Positions 58,731 to 64,000 of a DNA stretch of 64,000 nucleotides are shown here, piece after piece. The notes below the pieces were generated by a model. That model was not told the DNA's origin. It was given only the letters and a program-made list of their open reading frames with translations, and did no database searches. The stretch comes from DASYTH01 sp036002505. Its GTDB lineage: Bacteria > Actinomycetota > Actinomycetes > Mycobacteriales > Pseudonocardiaceae. The position numbers were made by a program, and so were the translations under genes. The DNA lies in NCBI RefSeq assembly GCF_036002505.1, contig NZ_DASYTH010000096.1, forward strand, positions 1 through 64,000, read 5' to 3'. How positions within the stretch are numbered: position 1 is the stretch's first letter; every line of letters starts with the position of its first letter.

Positions 58731-59975
58731 TCATGCCTTGGGCTGGTAGGACTTCGCGGCGTCCGCCTCGACCGCGCCGCCGACCGCTTTCAGTCCACCC
58801 GGGACGGTGGAGTCGGCCTTGGCGAGGTACACCGCGCGGGTCGGGGGCTGGTCGGGGTTGGTGTAGTCCAGCGGGCCGGCGACCAGGCCGCCGGTGTCCA
58901 GCCCGGAGATCTGGTGGGCCGCGGTGAGCAGGCCGGCGCGGGTGAGGTCCTTGTTGTCGCAGGCTTTCTGCAGCACCGCGCGGGTGACCTGGGCCTGGGT
59001 GTAGCCGAACACCGAGCCGACCTGGGTGGGCACCGCGTCCGGGTAGGCCTTGGTGAACGCCTCCTGCGCCGCCTTCGCCCCCGGGCTGTCCAGCGCGGCC
59101 GGGGCCATGCTGGACACCACGTACAGGTTCTCCTTCAGCGCCGGACCGGCCGGAGTGGACAGCAGCTGCGGGGTGAAACCCGGACCGTTGGCCACGATCG
59201 GCACGTTCAGGCCGACGGACTTGGCCACGCCGGCGACGGAGGCGGTCTGGGTCGGGCCGGCGGAGACCAGGATCGCGGTCACGCCGGCGTTGCGGAACGC
59301 GGCGACCTGCGCGGACAGATCGGTGTCCGACGCCTTGATCTTCTGCTCGACGATCGTCAACCCCTTCTGCCCGGCCAGGTACTTGCTGCCGCGCAGGGCG
59401 TTCTCACCGAAGTCGCCCTCGAAGTAGACGTGGCCGATCTTGTCGCCGGGCTTGATCCCCTTCTCCCGCATCAGGAAGTCCAGGCCGGTGATCGCCTCGA
59501 TGTCGTAGGTGGTGCCGACCAGCTGGAAGTGCGGATCACCGAGCACCGAGCCGCTCCAGCCGGCGAACCCGACGAACACGTTGTCCTGGTTGATGGCCGG
59601 CTTCAGCGCGGTGATCACCGGCGAGCCGAGCACGGTCTGCAGCGCGAGCGCGTCGGCGGAGACCTCGCGGTAGAGCGCGACGGCCTTCTGCGGGTCGTAG
59701 CCGTGGTCCTTCACGGTGACCTCGACCTTGCGGCCGCACACCCCGCCCTTCTCGTTCTCCAGCTTCCAGTACAGCTGGGTGCCCTGCACCAGGCTCTTGC
59801 CCAGCGGCGCGAACACCGCGGTCAGGTCGACCAGGCTGGCCAGCCTGATGGTGGTGTCGGTGACCCCGGGGCCGGTCCTGACACCCCCGGAGCTCTGGCC
59901 GCCGGAGGTGGCCTTGCTACATGCGGTCAGCATCAGGCACAGCGCTACCACCGATGCCAGTAGTCGTCGGTTCAT
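58731..59975 (-). CDS. Branched-chain-amino-acid-type ABC substrate-binding lipoprotein
   Basis: A 414-residue Peripla_BP_6 protein with lipobox LTAC (Cys about 19). TDTTIRLASLVDLTAVFAPLGKSLVQGTQLYW and KVEVTVKDHGYDPQKAVALYREV are characteristic. Such LivK homologues also bind aromatics, amides and fatty acids, so cargo cannot be named. Its start lies 59 bp inside the 3' end of the permease gene, with GGAG in that gene as ribosome site. Confidence 0.9.
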   Translation of the reverse strand: MNRRLLASVVALCLMLTACSKATSGGQSSGGVRTGPGVTDTTIRLASLVDLTAVFAPLGKSLVQGTQLYWKLENEKGGVCGRKVEVTVKDHGYDPQKAVALYREVSADALALQTVLGSPVITALKPAINQDNVFVGFAGWSGSVLGDPHFQLVGTTYDIEAITGLDFLMREKGIKPGDKIGHVYFEGDFGENALRGSKYLAGQKGLTIVEQKIKASDTDLSAQVAAFRNAGVTAILVSAGPTQTASVAGVAKSVGLNVPIVANGPGFTPQLLSTPAGPALKENLYVVSSMAPAALDSPGAKAAQEAFTKAYPDAVPTQVGSVFGYTQAQVTRAVLQKACDNKDLTRAGLLTAAHQISGLDTGGLVAGPLDYTNPDQPPTRAVYLAKADSTVPGGLKAVGGAVEADAAKSYQPKA

Positions 59976-61026
59976 GAGATGCGCTCCTTGGACGGGAGAT
60001 ACGACGGAGGAGTTGAGCCAGTCCGCCGGGCGCGAACAGCAGGACCGCGATCACGGCCGTGCCGTAGAGCAGCCGGGCGGCTTCCGCGGCGCCGACGCCG
60101 GCCTCGCCCGGTTGGGCCAGGAACGGCAACGCGTCGCTGTAATGGTTGAGCACCAACGGAAGCGCGGTGACGAACAGCGCGCCGGCCACCGCGCCGCCGA
60201 GCGCGCCCAACCCACCGAGAATGATCATCGCGAGGAAGTCGATGGACAGCAGGAACCCGAAGCTGTCCGGCACGATCCGGCCGAACGCCACCGCCAGCAG
60301 CACCCCGGCCAGCCCGGCGTAGGCGCTGGACACGGTGAACGCGGCCGCCTTGTAACGCCGGACATCGACCCCCAGCACCGCGGCGGCGATCTCGCTGTCC
60401 CGCAGCCCGACCAGCGCCCGCCCCGGCCGGCCGCGCAGCAGGTTTCGCGCGTACCACCAGGACACCGCGACGAGCAGCAGCCCGAGGTACCACAGCCGCT
60501 CCAACGCTCCGAACGGGACGTTGAACACGACGAGCTCGGGATCCGTCGCGGTGAACGAGAATCCGAACAGGCGGAACGGTGCGGCGTCGCGGCCGTTGAA
60601 GCCGCCGGTCAGCGCGGTGGCGTTGGTCAGGATGTGCTGGCCGAGGAACACCAGCCCGAGCGAGGCCAGTCCCAAGTAGATTCCGCGCAGCCGCCCGGCG
60701 ATCGGGCTGAACAGCGCCCCGGCGAGCCCGGCGAGTGCCACGGCGCCGAGCGCGGCCAGTGCCGGCGGCCACCCCGCGCCCCGCACCGGGCCCGCGCCGG
60801 TGCCGGCCAGGAACGCGTAGCCGTAGGCGCCGACCGCGACGAAGAACGCGTGCCCCAGCGAAAGCTGCCCGGCCACCCCGACCAGCAGGGTCAGGCCGAG
60901 CGCGCCGATCGCCGCGGCCATCGCGAACAGCCCGGTCTGCAACCAGAAACCGCTCAGCTCCAACGGCGCCGCCAGCGCCAGCAACCCGGCGAGAGCGGCC
61001 AGGGGCAGGCGGATCCGGTCAGACAC
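59917..61026 (-). CDS. ABC permease, LivM type
   Basis: A 369-residue membrane protein of the BPD_transp_2/LivM family (LTLLVGVAGQLSLGHAFFVAVGAYGYA; GRALVGLRDSEIAAAVLGVDVRRYK; MIILGGLGALGGAVAGA). GTG start with AGGAG upstream. It overlaps the LivH-like gene by 8 bp and the binding-protein gene by 59 bp; the last 20 or so residues (SHEPTTTGIGG...) are translated from the binding-protein start region. Confidence 0.9.
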   Translation of the reverse strand: MSDRIRLPLAALAGLLALAAPLELSGFWLQTGLFAMAAAIGALGLTLLVGVAGQLSLGHAFFVAVGAYGYAFLAGTGAGPVRGAGWPPALAALGAVALAGLAGALFSPIAGRLRGIYLGLASLGLVFLGQHILTNATALTGGFNGRDAAPFRLFGFSFTATDPELVVFNVPFGALERLWYLGLLLVAVSWWYARNLLRGRPGRALVGLRDSEIAAAVLGVDVRRYKAAAFTVSSAYAGLAGVLLAVAFGRIVPDSFGFLLSIDFLAMIILGGLGALGGAVAGALFVTALPLVLNHYSDALPFLAQPGEAGVGAAEAARLLYGTAVIAVLLFAPGGLAQLLRRISRPRSASHEPTTTGIGGSAVPDADRM

Positions 61027-61912
61027 GGCTGATCTCCTTGCCGCCGAACAACCCCGCCGGCCGCACCAACAGGACCAGCAGCATCACCAGGTACGGCGCC
61101 ACACTCCCGAACCCGCGGCCGAGGAACGCCAGCTCGTCCTGGTAGCCGGCGGCGAACGTGGTGGTCAGGCCCACCGCGAGCCCACCGGCCAGCGCCCCGG
61201 TCGTCGAGTCCAGCCCGCCGAGCACCGCGGCCGGCACCGCCGCGCCCAGCGCCGCCTGCCCCACGCTGCCGCTGATCCCCGGCGACGGGAACGCGGTGAA
61301 GAACAGGCCCGCGATCGCGGCCAGCACCCCGGCCAGCACCCACGCGCTCGCCGCGACCCGGCCCAGCCGGATGCCCATCAGCGACGCGGTCATCGGCCGC
61401 TCCGCCGAGGCCCGCAACGCCACCCCCCAGTCGGAGAACTTCAGCACCGCAAGGAACCCGGCGACCAGGACCACCGCCACCACCGCGGCCGCGATCCGGG
61501 TCTGCGGCACGGAGATCCCGCCGAACGACACGACGTCGGCGCGCCACGGGTCGCCGGTGGTGAGCAGGTCCGCGCCGATCCGCCGGGTCAGCTCGGTGGA
61601 AAGCACGATGTCGATGCCCAGGGTCAGGATCGCCAGCGCCCCCGGGTCGGCCAGCCGAACCCGCCGCAGCAGCACCACCCCGATCAGCACCGCGACCGCC
61701 GCGGTCACCGCCACCGCGAGCAGCACGGCCCCGGCGAACCCGAGGCTCTCGTGGGCCCGGCCGACCACATAGGCGCCGAGCAGCAGCAGCGAACCGTAGG
61801 CGAAGTTGACCACCCGCGTCGCCTTGAACACGACCACGAACCCGAGCGCGATCAACGCGTCGATGCACCCCAACGACAGCCCGCTGGCCAGCAGCGTCAC
61901 GAACTGGTTCAT
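61019..61912 (-). CDS. ABC permease, LivH type
   Basis: A 297-residue membrane protein of the LivH family (GLSLGCIDALIALGFVVVFKATRVVNFAYGSLLLLGAY; LRASAERPMTASLMGI; LGGLDSTTGALAGGLAVG). The ATG at 61912 is preceded by GAGGTGA four bases away, which belongs to the junction repeat. The open frame upstream through the repeat is not used. Confidence 0.91.
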   Translation of the reverse strand: MNQFVTLLASGLSLGCIDALIALGFVVVFKATRVVNFAYGSLLLLGAYVVGRAHESLGFAGAVLLAVAVTAAVAVLIGVVLLRRVRLADPGALAILTLGIDIVLSTELTRRIGADLLTTGDPWRADVVSFGGISVPQTRIAAAVVAVVLVAGFLAVLKFSDWGVALRASAERPMTASLMGIRLGRVAASAWVLAGVLAAIAGLFFTAFPSPGISGSVGQAALGAAVPAAVLGGLDSTTGALAGGLAVGLTTTFAAGYQDELAFLGRGFGSVAPYLVMLLVLLVRPAGLFGGKEISRV

Positions 61913-62069
61913 GGCATCACCTCGCAAGCTCGGTGATGCTGAACCCCGCCCCCTCGTTCCTCGGGGCCGGGGCAGTGCATACAGGTCGCTCCGCAAGCTC
62001 CGCCAAGCCTGCGTCTCCTCGTTCCTCGGAGACGCAGGAGTATCAATTGGTTCGCTCCGCAAGCTCCGC
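61913..62069 (-). repeat. Operon-junction repeat element (copy E)
   Basis: The longest junction copy (157 bp). On the minus strand it starts directly after the ATPase TGA with GCGGAGCTTGCGGAGCGA. It contains two hairpins with GAGGAACGA loops (CTGCGTCTCC/GGAGACGCAG and a CCCCG-type stem), repeats GGCGGAGCTTGCGGAGCGA internally and ends CACCGAGCTTGCGAGGTGA four bases before the LivH-type start. Confidence 0.78.
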
Positions 62070-63671
62070 TCATGGCGCGCCGCCCAGGTAGGCACGGATG
62101 ACCTCCGGGTCGCGCTGCACCTGCTCCGGTGTGCCGCAGGCGATCCGCTTGCCGAAGTCGAGCACCGTGACCGTGTCCGCCAGCCCCATCACGAACGTCA
62201 TGTCGTGCTCCACCAACAGGATCGAGATGCCGAGCTCGGCCCGGACCCGGGCGATGACCGCGGTCAGCCGGGCCGACTCGTCGGCATTCATCCCGGCCAC
62301 CGGCTCGTCGAGCAGCAGCAGCGTCGGCTCCGCGCACAACGCCCGCGCCAGCTCCACCCGTTTCCGGTCGCCATAGGGCAATGCGGCCACCGGCCGGTCC
62401 AGCACCTCGGCCAGCTCGAGCAGCCCGGCGATCTCCCGTACCCGACTGTCCTGTTCGGACTGTTCCCGCCGGGCCCGAGGGATGCGCAGGCCGGCGCCGA
62501 GAAACCCGGCCCGGGTCAGCCGGTGCCGGCCGAGCAGCAGGTTGTCCGCCACGGTCGCGGTGGGGGACAGGGCGAGGTTCTGGAACGTTCGGCCGACCCC
62601 GAGCGCCGCGATCCGATGTGGACGCAGGCCGGTCAGCTCCACCCCGGCGTACCGGACGCTGCCCGCGGCCGCCCGGTACACCCCGGTCAGCACGTTCAGG
62701 CAGGTGGACTTCCCGGCGCCGTTGGGCCCGATCAACGCGTGCACCGACCCCGGCTCGACCGACAGCGACACCTCCGACAGCGCGGCCACTCCGCCGAACC
62801 GCACGCTCAGCCCATCCACCACGAGCTCCCGGTCCGCGGCCGGGGCTGCGGCGGGCGCGGGCACCGCGGGTGCCGTGGCAGGCGCGCCCACGCCCAGGTA
62901 CCGGTGGCGCACCTCCTCGGTCGCCGCCAACTCCGCGGCCGGCCCGTGCAGGGTGACCCGGCCGACCTCCAGCACGTAGGCCACATCGGCCAGATCCAGT
63001 GCCAGCGCGGCGTTCTGCTCCACCAGCACCACCGCGGTGCCCTGCCGGTGGATCTCGGCGAGCACCTCGCCGATCCGTGCCACCATCCGCGGCGCCAGCC
63101 CCAGCGACGGCTCGTCCAGCAGCAGTACCCGCGGCGCCGCCATCAGCGCCCGCCCGATCGCCAGCATCTGCTGCTCCCCGCCGGAGAGCAGCCCGGCCCG
63201 CTGCTGACGAAGCCCGGCCAGCACCGGAAAGAGCTCGTACACCCGGTGCCGGGCCGGCCCACGTGCCCGCCGCGCGGTGGCCAACGCGCCGGCCCGCAGA
63301 TTCTCCTCCACGGTCAGCTCGCCGAAGACCTGCCGGCCCTCCGGCACCTGCACCACCCCGGCCCGCACGATCGCCGCCGGATCCGCCCGGTCCAGCCGCC
63401 GGCCGTCGAGCTCGACCGAGCCCCGCCCGATCGCGCCGCCCACCGCCGGCAACGTCCCCGAGATCGCCCGCAGCAACGTGCTCTTGCCCGCGCCGTTGCC
63501 GCCCAGCACGGCCACCACGCCGCCCGGCGGAACCTCGAGCGACACCCCGCGCAGCGCGCGCACCGCCCGGGCGTAGGACACGTCCAGATCCCGCACGCGC
63601 AACAGCGGCCCACCGGCGTCGCGGTCCGTCCGCAGCGTGGACGCGGCCGGTGTCGCCGAAGCGGATGACAC
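62070..63671 (-). CDS. Fused LivF-LivG ABC ATPase
   Basis: A 533-residue protein with two full ATPase domains in one chain. The first (about 20-255) is LivF-like (Walker A GGNGAGKST, signature LLSGGEQQMLAIGRAL, LLLDEPSLGLAP). After an Ala/Pro linker comes a LivG-like domain (about 285-533; GPNGAGKST, LPYGDRKRVELARAL, LLLDEPVAGMNADES, VLDFGKRIACGTPEQV). These are normally separate proteins. GTG 63671 has GAGGTG six bases upstream; ATG 63689 and GTG 63722 are possible, but a TATAGC box abuts the last. Confidence 0.9.
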   Translation of the reverse strand: MSSASATPAASTLRTDRDAGGPLLRVRDLDVSYARAVRALRGVSLEVPPGGVVAVLGGNGAGKSTLLRAISGTLPAVGGAIGRGSVELDGRRLDRADPAAIVRAGVVQVPEGRQVFGELTVEENLRAGALATARRARGPARHRVYELFPVLAGLRQQRAGLLSGGEQQMLAIGRALMAAPRVLLLDEPSLGLAPRMVARIGEVLAEIHRQGTAVVLVEQNAALALDLADVAYVLEVGRVTLHGPAAELAATEEVRHRYLGVGAPATAPAVPAPAAAPAADRELVVDGLSVRFGGVAALSEVSLSVEPGSVHALIGPNGAGKSTCLNVLTGVYRAAAGSVRYAGVELTGLRPHRIAALGVGRTFQNLALSPTATVADNLLLGRHRLTRAGFLGAGLRIPRARREQSEQDSRVREIAGLLELAEVLDRPVAALPYGDRKRVELARALCAEPTLLLLDEPVAGMNADESARLTAVIARVRAELGISILLVEHDMTFVMGLADTVTVLDFGKRIACGTPEQVQRDPEVIRAYLGGAP

Positions 63672-63782
63672 GGGCCTCACCTCGATCATCAGCGGTCGAC
63701 GGGCACGCACATCATGCGACACAGCTATAGTCTCTCGTCAAGCTAAAGAGGAATACAAACCCCAAGGTGGCACCATAACGAG

Positions 63783-64000
63783 ATGCTCGAGTCACCGCTC
63801 GACCTCGACGAGACGCGACCCCCGGCTCGCCGTCCCGGCCCGGTTCGCGGCCCCAGCGCCCGCGCCTACCTGCTGATCGTCCTCGGCGACTACGCCCTCG
63901 ACCGGGGCGGGTCGGCCTGGACCCAGACCGTCGTCGACGCCCTCGCGATGGTCGGCTTCGAGGAGAAAGCCACCCGCCAGGCCCTCACCCGCACCGCCGC
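63783..64000 (+). CDS. PaaX-family transcriptional regulator (N-terminal part)
   Basis: The frame runs off the window. The visible 72 residues, MLESPLDLDETRPPARRPGP then SARAYLLIVLGDYAL, RGGSAWTQTVVDALAMVGF and EEKATRQALTRTAA, match the PaaX N-terminal winged helix, in which a new domain binds DNA next to a phenylacetyl-CoA-type sensor. It is divergent from the LivFG-led operon, so control of that operon by an acyl-CoA or aromatic signal is plausible. Full length cannot be seen. Confidence 0.75.
   Translation, partial: MLESPLDLDETRPPARRPGPVRGPSARAYLLIVLGDYALDRGGSAWTQTVVDALAMVGFEEKATRQALTRTA

Noticed and set aside
61913..62095. N-terminal extension of the LivH-type permease through the junction repeat
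   Set aside because: The extension reads repeat-derived RSLRSD-type sequence; a ribosome site lies right before ATG 61912 as in the two other junction copies.

Overview
The window is high-GC DNA from an actinomycete. XRE/DUF5753 plus DUF397 gene pairs, GAF-ANTAR proteins, a SigE-type ECF sigma factor, WXG-like (type VII) proteins, many GTG/TTG starts and leaderless-style -10 boxes suggest a Pseudonocardiales-type genome (for example Amycolatopsis, Kutzneria or Lentzea relatives). The genus is inference from style, not proven. About 54 protein genes are supported. No rRNA, tRNA, CRISPR array or transposase gene was seen.

The dominant theme is breakdown of plant cell-wall and glycoside material, especially pectin-type sugars. 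At 45-9774 lie a secreted GH78 rhamnosidase, a LacI regulator, an XRE/DUF397 pair, a secreted GH51 arabinofuranosidase and a Tat-type GH43 exo-arabinofuranosidase with a CBM42-like tail. At 36426-40627 lie an endo-arabinanase and a sugar ABC importer. The GH51 gene, the arabinanase and the importer each have a 16-bp site of pattern GTTCG-N6-CGAAC just downstream of a recognisable promoter, so they look like one arabinan regulon. At 40699-55527 lie a LacI/GH3 beta-glucosidase/LLM operon facing a transporter operon with an embedded cytoplasmic GH78 rhamnosidase, then two more secreted GH78-like proteins. A secreted CBM-PL3 pectate lyase follows at 56015-57205. The MalFG-type importers carry no ATPase, so a shared MsiK-like ATPase elsewhere is likely.

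A second sugar locus (23762-36065) has a ROK regulator, an RbsA/RbsC/RbsB-type ABC importer, a Gfo/Idh/MocA dehydrogenase, a Tat-exported xylose-isomerase-like TIM barrel, a very large secreted ThuA + sugar dehydrogenase + PKD + CBM6 protein, and a cytoplasmic TIM-barrel isomerase/epimerase. The combination resembles oxidative (3-keto-sugar) glycoside pathways; this is inference.

Between these lie a signalling island (9832-14194: CheB esterase, CheR methyltransferase with PAS and coiled coil, two GAF-ANTAR proteins and a mini histidine-kinase dimerisation-like protein), a mixed region of acetyltransferases, DUF1003 and a sigma/membrane-protein pair (14423-18542), and a three-gene type VII secretion-substrate-like cassette (18702-21840). 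The right end (57339-63671) is a leftward branched-chain-amino-acid-type ABC operon with a fused LivF-LivG ATPase and a secreted alpha/beta hydrolase, facing a PaaX-family regulator that runs off the window.

The most unusual content is non-coding. One modular repeat family (ends like GGAGCTTGCGGA, loops like GAGGAACGAG) sits exactly at three operon junctions, where it supplies the next gene's ribosome binding site. One copy lies between LacI and GH3, and one copy is inserted in frame inside the GH3 beta-glucosidase with a 7-bp target duplication. A second family forms arrays of 21-nt units facing each other across a spacer at three intergenic sites. Gene remnants (MMPL start, alcohol dehydrogenase piece, short LLM enzyme) lie next to repeats or foreign junctions.
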